A stretch of 64,000 bases of DNA from Symsagittifera roscoffensis. Its lineage: Eukaryota; Xenacoelomorpha; Acoela; Convolutidae. Location of the stretch: assembly GCF_963678635.1 (NCBI RefSeq), contig NC_087070.1, forward strand, positions 62,001-126,000. Direction: 5' to 3'. The notes under the pieces were generated by a model. That model had not been told where the DNA came from. It saw only the letters and a program-made list of their open reading frames with translations, and did no database searches. Shown here piece by piece: positions 12,901-26,750 of the stretch (position 1 is the stretch's first letter; each line of letters begins with the position of its first letter). Position numbers and translations under genes: made by a program.

Positions 12901-14508
12901 AAATAAGCTGTCTCAGAGTCGAGAACGTTCTTCAATGATTAAGTTCTTCTATGAATAAGTTGTTCTGGAAAATTGTTCTATGACTATAAATAGGCTGTCT
13001 CAGAGTCGAGAACGTTCTTCCATGATTGAGTTGCTCTATGACTAAGTTGTTCTGGAAGGTTGTTCTATGACTATAAATAAGCTGTCTCAGAGTCAAGAAT
13101 TTTCTTCCATGATTCAGTTGTTCTATGACTAAATTAATCTAGAATGTTGTTCTATGACTACAAATAAGCTGTCTCAGAGTCGAGAACGTTCTTCCGTGAT
13201 TAAGTTGTTCTATGACTAAGTTGTTCTGGAAAATTGTTTCAATGACTATAAACAAGCTGTCTCAGAGTCAAGAACGTTCTTCCATGATTAAGTTTTTCTA
13301 TGACTAAGTTGTTCTGGAATGTTATTCTATGACTATAAATAAGCTGTCTCAGAGTCGAGAACGTTCTTCCATGATTAAGTTGTTCAATGACTAAGTTGTT
13401 CTGGAAGGCTGTTCTAAGGCCATAAATAAGCTGTCTCAAAGTCGAGAACGTTCTTCCAAGATTAGGTTGTTCTATGACTAAGTTGTTCTGGAATGTTGTT
13501 CTATGACTTTGAATAAGCTGTCTCAGACTCGAGAACGTTCTTCCATGATTAAGTTGTTCTATGACTAAGTTGTTCTGGTATGTTGTTCTATGACTATAAA
13601 TAAGCTGTCTCAGAGTCGAGACTGTTCTTCCATGATTAAGTTGTTCCATGACTAAGTTGTTCTGGAATGTTATTCTATGACTATAAATAAGCTGTCTCAG
13701 ACTCGAGAACGTTCTTCCATGATTATGTTGTTTTATGACTAAATTGTTCTGGAATGTTGTTCTTTGACTATAAAAAAGCTGTCTCAGAGTCGAGATCGTT
13801 CTTCCATGATTATGTTCTTTTATGACTAAGTTGTTCTGGAATGTTGTTCTATGACTATAAATAAGCTGTCTCAGAGTCGAGAACGTTCTTCCATGATTAA
13901 GTTATTCTATGACTAATTTGTCCTATGACTATAAATAAGCTGTCTCAGAGTCAAGAACGTTCTTCCATGATTAAGTAGTTCTATGACTAAGTTGTTCTGG
14001 AATATTGTTCTATGACTATAAATAAGCTGTCTCAGAGTCGAGAACGTTCTTCCATGATTATGTTGTTTTATGACTAAGTTGTTCTGGAATATTGTTCTAT
14101 GACTATAAATAAGCTGTCTCAGAGTCGAGAACGTTCTTCCGTGACTAAGTTGTTCTATGACTAAGTTGTTCTGGAAAGTTGTTCTATGGCTATAAATCAG
14201 CTGTCTCAGAGTCGAGAACGTTCTTCCATGATTAGGTTGTTTTATGACTAAGTTGTTCTGGAATGTTGTTCTATGACTTTGAATAAGCTGTCTCAGAGTC
14301 GAGAACGTTCTTCCATGATTAAATTGTTCTATGACTAAGTTGTTCTGGTATGTTGTTATATGACTATAAATGAGCTGTCTCAGAGTCGAGACTGTTCTTC
14401 CATGATTAAGTTGTTCCATGACTAAGTTGTTCTGGAATGTTGTTCTATGACTATAAATAAGCTGTCTAAGAGTCGAGAACGTTCTTCCATGATTAAGTTA
14501 TTCTATGA

Positions 14509-16644
14509 CTAATTTGTCCTATGACTATAAATAAGCTGTCTCAGAGTCAAGAACGTTCTTCCATGATTAAGTAGTTCTATGACTAAGTTGTTCTGGAATA
14601 TTGTTCTATGACTATAAATAAGCTGTCTCAGAATCGAGAACGTTCTTCCATGATTATGTTGTTTTATGACTAAGTTGTTCTGGAATATTGTTTTATGACT
14701 ATAAATAAGCTGTCTCAGAGTCGAGAACGTTCTTCCGTGACTAAGTTGTTCTATGACTAAGTTGTTCTGGAAAGTTGTTCTATGGCTATAAATAAGCTGT
14801 CTCAGAGTCGAGAACGTTCTTCCATGATTAGGTTGTTTTATGACTAAGTTGTTCTGGAATGTTGTTCTATGACTTTGAATAAGCTGGCTCAGAGTCGAGA
14901 ACGTTCTTCCATGATTAAGTTGTTCTATGACTAAGTTGTTCTGGTATGTTGTTCTATGACTATAAATAAGCTGTCTCAGAGTCGAGACTGTTCTTCCATG
15001 ATTAAGTTGTTCCATGACTAAGTTGTTCTGGAATGTTATTCTATGACTATAAATAAGCTGTCTCAGAGTCGAGAACGTTCTTCCATGATTATGTTGTTTT
15101 ATGACTAAGTTGTTCTGGAATGTTGTTCTATGACTATAAAAAAGCTGTCTCAGAGTCGAGAACGTTCTTCCATGATTATGTTGTTTTATGACTAAGTTGT
15201 GCTGGAATGTTGTTCTATGACTATAAATAAGTTGTCTCAGAGGCGAGAACGTTCTTCCGTGACTAAGTTGTTCTTTGACTAAGTTGTTCTGTAAAGTTGT
15301 TCTATGACTATAAATAAGCTGTCTCAGAGTCGAGAACGTTCTTCCATGATTATGTTGTTTTATGACTAAGTTGTTCTGGAATGTTGTTCTATGACTATAA
15401 AAAAGCTGTCTCAGAGTCGAGAACGTTCTTCCATGATTATGTTGTTTTATGACTAAGTTGTTCTGGTATGTTGTTCTATGACTATAAATAAGCTGTCTCA
15501 GAGTCGAGACTGTTCTTCCATGATTAAGTTGTTCCATGACTAAGTTGTTCTGGAATGTTATTCTATGACTATAAATAAGCTGTCTCAGAGTCGAGAACGT
15601 TCTTCCATGATTATGTTGTTTTATGACTAAGTTGTTCTGGAATGTTGTTCTATGACTATAAAAAAGCTGTCTCAGAGTCGAGAACGTTCTTCCATGATTA
15701 TGTTGTTTTATGACTAAGTTGTTCTGGAATGTTGTTCTATGACTATAAAAAAGCTGTCTCAGAGTCGAGAACGTTCTTCCATGATTATGTTGTTTTATGA
15801 CTAATTTGTGCTGGAATGTTGTTCTATGACTATAAATAAGCTGTCTCAGAGTCGAGAACGTTCTTCCATGATTATGTTGTTTTATGACTAAGTTGTTCTG
15901 GAATGTTGTTCTATGACTATAAAAAAGCTGTCTCAGAGTCGAGAACGTTCTTCCATGATTATGTTGTTTTATGACTAAGTTGTTCTGGTATGTTGTTCTA
16001 TGACTATAAATAAGCTGTCTCAGAGTCGAGACTGTTCTTCCATGATTAAGTTGTTCCATGACTAAGTTGTTCTGGAATGTTATTCTATGACTATAAATAA
16101 GCTGTCTCAGAGTCGAGAACGTTCTTCCATGATTATGTTGTTTTATGACTAAGTTGTTCTGGAATGTTGTTCTATGACTATAAAAAAGCTGTCTCAGAGT
16201 CGAGAACGTTCTTCCATGATTATGTTGTTTTATGACTAAGTTGTTCTGGAATGTTGTTCTATGACTATAAAAAAGCTGTCTCAGAGTCGAGAACGTTCTT
16301 CCATGATTATGTTGTTTTATGACTAAGTTGTGCTGGAATGTTGTTCTATGACTATAAATAAGTTGTCTCAGAGTCGAGACTGTTCTTCCATGATTAAGTT
16401 GTTCCATGACTAAGTTGTTCTGGAATGTTATTCTATGACTATAAATAAGCTGTCTCAGAGTCGAGAACGTTCTTCCATGATTATGTTGTTTTATGACTAA
16501 GTTGTTCTGGAATGTTGTTCTATGACTATAAAAAAGCTGTCTCAGAGTCGAGAACGTTCTTCCATGATTATGTTGTTTTATGACTAAGTTGTGCTGGAAT
16601 GTTGTTCTATGACTACAAATAAGTTGTCTCAGAGTCGAGAACAT
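14509..16644 (-). other. Satellite-derived open frame of 711 codons, probably non-coding
   Basis: Same 29-residue minus-strand frame, here in a homogenised zone where IKQHNHGRTF and MEQLNHGRTV variants alternate in repeating order. It starts and stops at monomers that lack 13 bp, which is what a passive open frame in a satellite would do. Other long examples are at 17-1132, 29731-30915, 42504-43658 and 45057-46067. Confidence 0.2.
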
Positions 16645-19600
16645 TCTTCCATGATTAAGTTATTCTATGACTAATTTGTCCTATGACTATAAATAAGCTG
16701 TCTCAGAGTCAAGAACGTTCTTCCATGATTAAGTAGTTCTATGACTAAGTTGTTCTGGAGTATTGTTCTATGACTATAAATAAGTTGTCTCAGAGGCGAG
16801 AACGTTCTTCCGTGACTAAGTTGTTCTTTGACTAAGTTGTTCTGTAAAGTTGTTCTATGGCTATAAATAAGCTGTCTCAGAGTCGAGAACGTTCTTCCAT
16901 GATTATGTTGTTTTATGACTAAGTTGTTCTGGAAGGTTGTTCTATGACTATGAATAAGCTGTATCATAGTCGAGAACAATCTTCCATGATTAAGTTGTTC
17001 TTTGACTAAGTTGTTCTGGTATCTTGTTCTATGACTATAAATAAGCTGTCTCAGAGTCGAGACTGTTCTTCCATGATTAAGTTGTTCTATGACTAAGTTG
17101 TTCTGGAATGTTGTTGTATGACTATAAATAAGCTCTCTCAGATTCGAGAAGGTTCTTCCATGATTTAGTTGTTCTATGACTAAGTTGTTCTGGAAAGTTG
17201 TTCTATGACTATAAATAAGCTGTCTCAGAGTCGAGAACGTTCTTCCATGATTAAGTTGTTCTAAGACTAAGTTGTTCTGGAAAGTTGTTCTATGACTATA
17301 AATAAGCTATCTCAGAGTCGAGAACGTTCTTCCATGATTAAGTTGTTCTATGATGAAGTTGTTCTGGAATGTTGTTCTATGACTATAAATAAGCTGTCTC
17401 AGAATTGAGAACGTTCTTCCATGATGAAATTGTTCTATGCTTAAGTTAGTCTGGAAGGTTGTTCTATGACTATAAATAAGCTGTCTCAGAGTCAAGAATT
17501 TTCTTCCATGATTCAGTTGTTATATGACTAAATTGTTCTGGAATGTTGTTCTATGAATATAAATAATCTGTCTCAGAGTCGAGAACGTTCTTCCGTGATT
17601 AAGTTGTTCTATGACTAAGTTGTTCTGGAAAATGGTTTCAATGACTATAAATAAGCTGTCTCAGAGTCGAGAACGTTCTTCCATTATTAAGTTTTTCTAT
17701 GACTAAGTTGTTCTGGAATGTTATTCTATGACTATAAATAAGCTGTCTTAGAGTCGAGAACGTTCTTCCATGATTAAGTTGTTCAATGACTAAGTTGTTC
17801 TGGAAGGTTGTTCTATGGCCATAAAGAAGCTGTCTCAAAGTCGAGAACGTTCTTCCATGATTAAGTTGTTCTATGACTAACTTGTTCTCGAAAATTGTTC
17901 TATGACTATAAATAGGCTGTCTCAGAGTCGAGAACGTTCTTCCATGATTAGGTTGTTCTATAGGTAGGTTGTTCTGGAATGCTGTTCTATGACTATAAAT
18001 AAGCTGTCTCAGAGTCGAGAACATTCTTCCATGATTAGGTTGTTCTATAAGTAGGTTGTTCTGGAATGCTGTTCTATGACTATAAATAAGCTGTCTCAGA
18101 GTCGAGAACGTTCTTCCATGATTAGGTTGTTCTATAGGTAGGTTGTTCTGGAATGCTGTTCTATGACTATAAATAAGCTGTCTCAGAGTCGAGAACGTTC
18201 TTCCATGATTAGGTTGTTCTATAAGTAGGTTGTTCTGGAATGCTGTTCTATGACTATAAATAAGCTGTCTCAGAGTCGAGAATTTTCTTCCATGATTCAG
18301 TTGTTCTATGACTAAATTGTTCTAGAATGTTGTTCTATGACTACAAATAAGCTGTCTCAGAGTCGAGAACGCTCTTCCGTGATTAAGTTGTTCTATGACT
18401 AAGTTGTTCTGGAAAATGGTTTCAATAACTATAAATAAGCTGTCTCAGAGTCGAGAACGTTCTTCCATGATTAAGTTTTTCTATGACTAAGTTGTTCTGG
18501 AATGTTATTCTATGACTATAAATAAGCTGTCTTAGAGTCGAGAACGTTCTTCCATGATTAAGTTGTTCAATGACTAAGTTGTTCTGGAAGGTTGTTCTAT
18601 GGCCATAAATAAGCTGTCTCAAAGTCGAGAACGTTCTTCCATGATTAAGTTGTTCTATGACTAACTTGTTCTGGAAAGTTGATCTATGACTATGAATAAG
18701 CTGTCTCAGAGTCGAGAACGTTCTTCCATGATTGAGTTGCTCTATGACTAAAATGTTCTGGAAGGTTGTTCTATGACTATAAATAAGCTGTCTCAGAGTC
18801 AAGAATTTTCTTCCATGATTCAGTTGTTCTATGACTAAATTGTTCTAGAATGTTGTTCTATGACTACAAATAAGCTGTCTCAGAGTCGAGAACGCTCTTC
18901 CGTGATTAAGTTGTTCTATGAATAAGTTGTTCTGGAAAATTGTTCTATGACTATAAATTGGCTGTCTCAGAGTCGAGAACGTTCTTCCATGATTGAGTTG
19001 CTCTATGACTAAAATGTTCTGGAAGGTTGTTCTATGACTATAAATAAGCTGTCTCAGAGTCAAGAATTTTCTTCCATGATTCAGTTGTTCTATGACTAAA
19101 TTGTTCTAGAATGTTGTTCTATGACTACAAATAAGCTGTCTCAGAGTCGAGAACGCTCTTCCGTGATTAAGTTGTTCTATGACTAAGTTGTTCTGGAAAA
19201 TGGTTTCAATAACTATAAATAAGCTGTCTCAGAGTCGAGAACGTTCTTCCATGATTAAGTTTTTCTATGACTAAGTTGTTCTGGAATGTTATTCTATGAC
19301 TATAAATAAGCTGTCTTAGAGTCGAGAACGTTCTTCCATGATTAAGTTGTTCAATGACTAAGTTGTTCTGGAAGGTTGTTCTATGGCCATAAATAAGCTG
19401 TCTCAAAGTCGAGAACGTTCTTCCATGATTAAGTTGTTCTATGACTAACTTGTTCTGGAAAGTTGATCTATGACTATGAATAAGCTGTCTCAGAGTCGAG
19501 AACGTTCTTCCATGATTAAGTTGTTCTATGACTAACTTGTTCTCGAAAGTTGTTCTATGACTATAGATAGGCTGTCTCAGAGTCGAGAACGTTCTTCCAT

Positions 19601-22600
19601 GATTTAGTTGTTCTATGACTAAGTTGTTCTGGAATGTTGTTCTATGACTATAAATAAGCTGTCTCAGAGTCGAGAACGTTCTTCCATGATTAGGTTGTTC
19701 TATAAGTAGGTTGTTCTGGAATGCTGTTCTATGACTATAAATAAGCTGTCTCAGAGTCGAGAACGTTCTTCAATGATTAATTTCTTCTATGAATAAGTTG
19801 TTCTGGAAAATTGTTCTATGACTATAAATAGGCTGTCTCAGAGTCGAGAACGTTCTTCCATGATTGAGTTGCTCTATGACTAAAATGTTCTGGAAGGTTG
19901 TTCTATGACTATAAATAAGCTGTCTCAGAGTCAAGAATTTTCTTCCATGATTCAGTTGTTCTATGACTAAATTGTTCTAGAATGTTGTTCTATGACTACA
20001 AATAAGCTGTCTCAGAGTCGAGAACGTTCTTCCGTGATTAAGTTGTTCTATGACTAAGTTGTTCTGGAAAATTGTTTCAATGACTATAAATAAGCTGTCT
20101 CAGATTCGAGAACGTTCTTCCATGATTAAGTTTTTCTATGACTAAGTTGTTCTGGAATGTTATTCTATGACTATAAATAAGCTGTCTCAGAGTCGAGAAC
20201 GTTCTTCCATGATTAAGTTGTTCAATGACTAAGTTGTTCTGGAAGGTTGTTCTAAGGCCATAAATAAGCTGTCTCAAAGTCGAGAACGTTCTTCCAAGAT
20301 TAGGTTGTTCTATGACTAAGTTGTTCTGGAATGTTGTTCTATGACTATAAATAAGCTGTCTCAGAGTCGAGATCGTTTTTCCATGATTAAGTTGTTCTAT
20401 GACATTGAATAAGCTGTCTCAGAGTCGAGAACGTTCTTCCATGATTAAGTTGTTCTATGACTAAGTTGTTCTCGAAAGTTGTTCTATGACTATAAATAAG
20501 CTGTCTCAGAGTCGAGAACGTTCTTCCATGATTTAGTTGTTCTATGACTAAGTTGTTCTGGAATGTTGTTCTATGACTATAAATAAGCTGTCTCAGAGTC
20601 GAGAACGTTCTTCCATGATTAGGTTGTTCTATAAGTAGGTTCTTCTGGAATGCTGCTCTATGACTATAAATAAGCTGTCTCAGAATCGAGAACGTTCTTC
20701 AATGATTAAGTTCTTCTAAGACTAAGTTGTTCTGGAAAATTGTTCTATGACTATAAATAGGCTGTCTCAGAGTCGAGAACGTTCTTCCATGATTGAGTTG
20801 CTCTATGACTAAGTTGTTCTGGAAAGTTGTTCTATGACTATTATTAAGCTGTCTCAGAGTCGAGAACGTTCTTCCATGATTACGTTGTTCTATGGCTAAG
20901 TTATTCGGAATCTGGAATGTTGTTCTATGACTATAAAAAAGCTGTCTCAGAGTCGAGAACGTTCTTCAATGATTAAGTTCTTCTATGACTAAGTTGTTCT
21001 GGAAAATTGTTCTATGACTATAAATAGGCTGTCTCAGAGTCGAGAACGTTCTTCCATGATTAAGTTGTTCTATGACTAAGCCGTTCTGGACTGTTGTTCT
21101 ATGACTATAAATAAGCTGTCTCAGAGTCGAGAACGTTCTTCCATGATTAAGTTGTTTTATGACCAAGTTGTTCTGGAATGTTGATCTATGACTATAAATC
21201 AGCTGTCTCAGAGTCGAGAACGTTCTTTCATGATTGAGTTGCTCTATGACTAACTTGATCTGGAAAGTTGTTCTATGACTATAAATAAGCTGTCTCAGAG
21301 TCGAGAACGTTCTTCTATGATTAAGTTGTTCTCTGACTAAGTTGTTCAGGAAAGTTGTTCTATGACTATAAATAAGCTGTCTCAGAGTCGAGAACGTTCT
21401 TCCATGATTAAGTTGTTCTATGACTAGGTTGTTCTGGAAAGTTGCTCTATGACTATAAATAAGCTGTCTAAAGGTCGAGAACGTTCTTCCATGATTAAGT
21501 TGTTCTTTGACTAAGTTGTTCTGGAAAGTTTATCTATGACTACAAATAAGCTGTCTCAGAGTCGAGAACGTTCTTCCATGATTAAGTTGTTCTAAGACTA
21601 GGTTGTTCTGGAAAATTTATCTATGACCACAAATAAGCTGTCTCAGAGTCGAGAACGTTGTTCCTTGATTTAGTTGTTCGATGACAAAGTTGTTCTGGAA
21701 TGTTGTTCTATGGCTATAAACAAGCTGTCTCAGAGTCGAGAACGTTCTTCCATGATTAAGTTGTACTATGACTAAGTTGTTCTATGACTAAAAATAAGCT
21801 GTCTTAGAGTCGAGAACGTTCTTCCATTATTAAGTTGTTCTATGACTAAGTTGTTCTGGAAAGTTTTCTATGACTAAAAATAAGCTGTCTGAGAGTCGAG
21901 AACGTTCTTCCATCAATAAGTTGTTCTATGACTAAGTTGTTCTGGAAAGTTGTTTTATGACTATAAATAAGCTGTCTCAGAGTCAAGAACGTTCTTCCAT
22001 TAATAAATTGTTCTATGGCTAAGTTGTTCTGGAAAGTTGTTCCATGACTATAAATAAACTGTCTCAAAGTCGAGAACGTTCTTCCATGATTAAGTTGTTC
22101 TTTGACTAAGTTGTTCTGGAAAGTTTATCTATGACTACAAATAAGCTGTCTCAGAGTCGAGAACGTTCTTCCATGATTAAGTTGTTCTATGACTAGGTTG
22201 TTCTGGAAAGTTGCTCTATGACTATAAATAAGCTGTCTAAAGGTCGAGAACGTTCTTCCATGATTAAGTTGTTCTTTGACTAAGTTGTTCTGGAAAGTTT
22301 ATCTATGACTACAAATAAGCTGTCTCAGAGTCGAGAACGTTCTTCCATGATTAAGTTGTTCTAAGACTAGGTTGTTCTGGAAAGTTTATCTATGACCACA
22401 AATAAGCTGTCTCAGAGTCGAGAACGTTGTTCCTTGATTTAGTTGTTCGATGACTAAGTTGTTCTGGAATGTTGTACTATGGCTATAAACAAGCTGTCTC
22501 AGATTCGAGAACGTTCTTCCATGATTAAGTTGTACTATGACTAAGTTGTTCTATGACTAAAAATAAGCTGTCTTAGAGTCGAGAACGTTCTTCCATGATT

Positions 22601-24850
22601 AAGTTGTTCTATGACTAAGTTGTTCTGGAAAGTTTTCTATGACTAAAAATAAGCTGTCTCAGAGTCGAGAACGTTCTTCCATCAATAAGTTGTTCTATGA
22701 CTAAGTTGTTCTGGAAAGTTGTTTTATGACTATAAATAAGCTGTCTCAGAGTCAAAAACGTTCTTCCATTATTAAATTGTTCTATGGCTAAGTTGTTTTG
22801 GAAAGTTGTTCCATGACTATTAATAAACTGTCTCAAATGGGGGAACGTTCTTCCATGATTAAGTTGATTTATGACTAAGTTGTTGTTCTGGAAAGTTTTT
22901 CTATGACTATAAATAAGCTGTCTCAGAGTCGAGAACGTTCTTCCATGATTGAGTTGCTGTATGACTAAGTTATTCTGGAAAGTTGTTCTATGACTATAAA
23001 AAAGCTGTCTCGGAGTCGAGAACGTTCTTCCATGATTAGATTGTTCTATAAGTAGGTTCTTCTGTAATGCTGTTCTATGACTATAAATAAGCTGTCTCAG
23101 AATCGAGAACGTTCTTCAATGATTAAGTTCTTCTATGACTAAGTTGTTCTGGAAAATTGTTCTATGACTATAAATAGGCTGTCTCAGAGTCGAGAACGTT
23201 CTTCCATGATTGAGTTGCTCTATGACTAAGTTGTTCTGGAAAGTTGTTCTATGACTATTAATAAGCTGTCTCAGAGTCGAGAACGTTCTTCCATGATTAC
23301 GTTGTTCTATGGCTAAGTTATTCTGGTATCTGGAATGTTGTTCTATGACTATAAAAAAAGCTGTCTCAGAGTCGAGAACGTTCTTCAAGGATTAAGTTCT
23401 TCTATGACTAAGTTGTTCTGGAAAATTGTTCTATGACTATAAATAGGCTGTCTCAGAGTCCAGAACGTTCTTCCATGATTAAGTTGTTCTATGACTAAGC
23501 CGTTCTGGACTGTTGTTCTATGACTATAAATAAGCTGTCTCAGAGTCGAGAACGTTCTTCCATGATTGAGTTGCTCTATGACTAACTTGATCTGGAAAGT
23601 TGTTCTATGACTATAAATAAGCTGTCTCAGAGTCGAGAACGTTCTTCTATGATTAAGTTGTTCTCTGACTAAGTTGTTCTGGAAAGTTGTTCTATGACTA
23701 TAAATAAGCTGTCTCAGAGTCGAGAACGTTCTTCCATGATTAAGTTGTTCTATGACTAGGTTGTTCTGGAAAGTTGCTCTATGACTATAAATAAGCTGTC
23801 TAAAGGTCGAGAACGTTCTTCCATGATAAAGTTGTTGTTTGACTAAGTTGTTCTGGAAAGTTTATCTATGACTACAAATAAGCTGTCTCAGAGTCGAGAA
23901 CGTTCTTCCATGATTAAGTTGTTCTAAGACTAGGTTGTTCTGAAAGTTTATCTATGACCACAAATAAGCTGTCTCAGCGTCGAGGACGTTGTTCCTTGAT
24001 TTAGTTGTTCGATGACTAAGTTGTTCTGGAATGTTGTTCTATGGCTATAAACAAGCTGTCTCAGAGTCGAGAACGTTCTTCCATTATTAAGTTGTACTAT
24101 GACTAAGTTGTTCTATGACTAAAAATAAGCTGTCTTAGAGTCGAGAACGTTCTTCCATGATTAAGTTGTTCTATGACTAAGTTGTTCTGGAAAGTTTTCT
24201 ATGACTAAAAATAAGCTGTCTCAGAGTCGAGAACGTTCTTCCATCAATAAGTTGTTCTATGACTAAGTTGTTCTGGAAAGTTGTTTTATGACTATAAATA
24301 AGCTGTCTCAGAGTCAAGAACGTTCTTCCATTATTAAATTGTTCTATGGCTAAGTTGTTCTGGAAAGTTGTTCCATGACTATAAATAAACTGTCTCAAAG
24401 TCGAGAACGTTCTTCCATGATTAAGTTGATTTATGACTAAGTTATTGTTCTGGAAAGTTGTTCCATGACTATAAATAAGCTGTCTCAGAGTCGAGAACGT
24501 TCTTCCATGATTGAGTTGCTGTATGACTAAGTTGTTCTGGAAAGTTGTTCTATGACTATAAAAAAGCTATCTCGGAGTCGAGAACGTTCTTCCATGATTA
24601 AGTTGTTCTATGACTAAGTTGTTCTGGAATGTTGTTCTATGACTATAAAAAAGCTGTCTCAGAATCGAGAGCGTTCTTCTATGATTAAGTTGTTCTATGA
24701 CTAAGTTGTTCTGTAATGTTGTTCTATGACTATAAATAAGCTGTCTCAGAGTCGAGAACGTTCTTCCATGATTAAGTTGTTTTATGGCAAGTTGTTCTGG
24801 AAAGTTGTTCTATGACTAAAAATAAGCTGTCTTAGAGTCGAGAACGTTTT

Positions 24851-26750
24851 TCCATGATTTATTTCTATGACTAAGTTGATCCGGAATGTTGTTCTATGAC
24901 TATAATAAAGCTGTCTCAGGGTCGAGAACTTTCCTCCATCAGTAAGTTGTTCTATGGCTAAGTTGTTCTGGAAAGTTTATTATGACTACAAATAAGCTGT
25001 CTCAGAGTCGAGAACGTTCTTCCATGATTAAATTGTTCTAAGACTAGGTTGATCTGGAAACTTTATCTATGACCACAAATAAGCTGTCTCAGAGTCGAGA
25101 ACGTTGTTCCTTGATTTAGTTGTTCAATGACTAAGTTGTTATGGAATGTTGTTCAATGGCTATAAATAAGCTGACTCAGAGTCGAGAGCGTTCTTCCATG
25201 ATTAAGTTGTTCTATGACTAAGTTGTTCTGTAATGTTGTTCTATGACTATAAATAAGCTGTCTCAGAGTCAAGAACGTTCTTCCATGATTAAATTGTTCG
25301 ATGGCTAAGTTGTTCTGGAAAGTTGTTCCATGAATATAAATAAACTGTCTCAGACTCCAGAACGTTCTTCCATGATTAAGTTGATTTATGACTAAGTTGT
25401 TGTTCTGAAAAGTTGTTCTATGACTATAAATAAGCTGTCTCAGAGTTGAGAACGTTCTTCCATGATTGAGTTGTACTATGACTAAGTTGTTCTATGACTA
25501 AAAATAAGCTGTCTTAGAGTCGAGAACGTTCTTCCATGATTAAGTTGTTCTATGACTAAGTTGTTCTGGAAAGTTTGAAAGTTCTCTATGACTAAATATA
25601 AGCTGTCTCAGAGTCGAGAACGTTCTTCCATCAATAAGTTGTTCTATGACTAAGTTGTTCTGGAAAGTTGTTTTATGACTATAAATAAGCTGTCTCAGAG
25701 TCAAGAACGTTCTTCCATGATTAAATTGTTCTATGGCTAAGTTGTTCTGGAGTGTTGTTCTATGACTAAAAATAAGCTGTCTTAGAGTCGAGAACGTTTT
25801 TCCATGATTTATTTCTATGACTAAGTTGTTCTGGAATGTTGTTCTATGACTATAATAAAGCTGTCTCAGGGTCGAGAACTTTCCTCCATCAGTAAGTTGT
25901 TCTATGGCTAAGTTGTTCTGGAAAGTTTAATATGACTACAAATAAGCTGTCTCAGAGTCGAGAACGTTCTTCCATGATTAAATTGTTCTAAGACTAGGTT
26001 GTTCTGGAAAGTTTATCTATGACCACAAATAAGCTGTCTCAGAGTCGAGAACGTTGTTCCTTGATTTAGTTGTTCAATGACTAAGTTGTTATGGAATGTT
26101 GTTCAATGGCTATAAATAAGCTGACTCAGAGTCGAGAGCGTTCTTCCATGATTAAGTTGTTCTATGACTAAGTTGTTCTGTAATGTTGTTCTATGACTAT
26201 AAATAAGCTGTCTCAGAGTCAAGAACGTTCTTCCATGATTAAATTGTTCTATGGCTAAGTTGTTCTGGAAAGTTGTTCCATGAATATAAATAAACTGTCT
26301 CAGACTCCAGAACGTTCTTCCATGATTAAGTTGATTTATGACTAAGTTGTTGTTCTGGAAAGTTGTTCTATGACTATAAATAAGCTGTCTCAGAGTTGAG
26401 AACGTTCTTCCATGATTGAGTTGTACTATGACTAAGTTGTTCTATGACTAAAAATAAGCTGTCTTAGAGTCGAGAACGTTCTTCCATGATTAAGTTGTTC
26501 TATGACTAAGTTGTTCTGGAACGTTTGAAAGTTTTCTATGACTAAAAATAAGCTGTCTCAGAGTCGAGAACGTTCTTCCATCAGTAAGTTGTTCTGTGAC
26601 TAAGTTGTTCTGGAAAGTTGTTTTATGACTATAAATAAGCTGTCTCAGAGTCAAGAACGTTCTTCCATGATTAAATTGTTCTATGGCTAAGTTGTTCTGG
26701 AAAGTTGTTCCATGACTATAAATAAACTGTCTCAGACTCCATAAAGTTCT
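24851..26750 (+). repeat. 950-bp higher-order repeat, two copies
   Basis: The markers TCCATGATTTATTTCTATG (24851 and 25801) and CTGACTCAGAGTCGAGAGCG (25171 and 26121) are each spaced by exactly 950 bp, and the variants between them keep the same order. 950 is not a multiple of 87, so the block includes shortened monomers. Confidence 0.8.
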
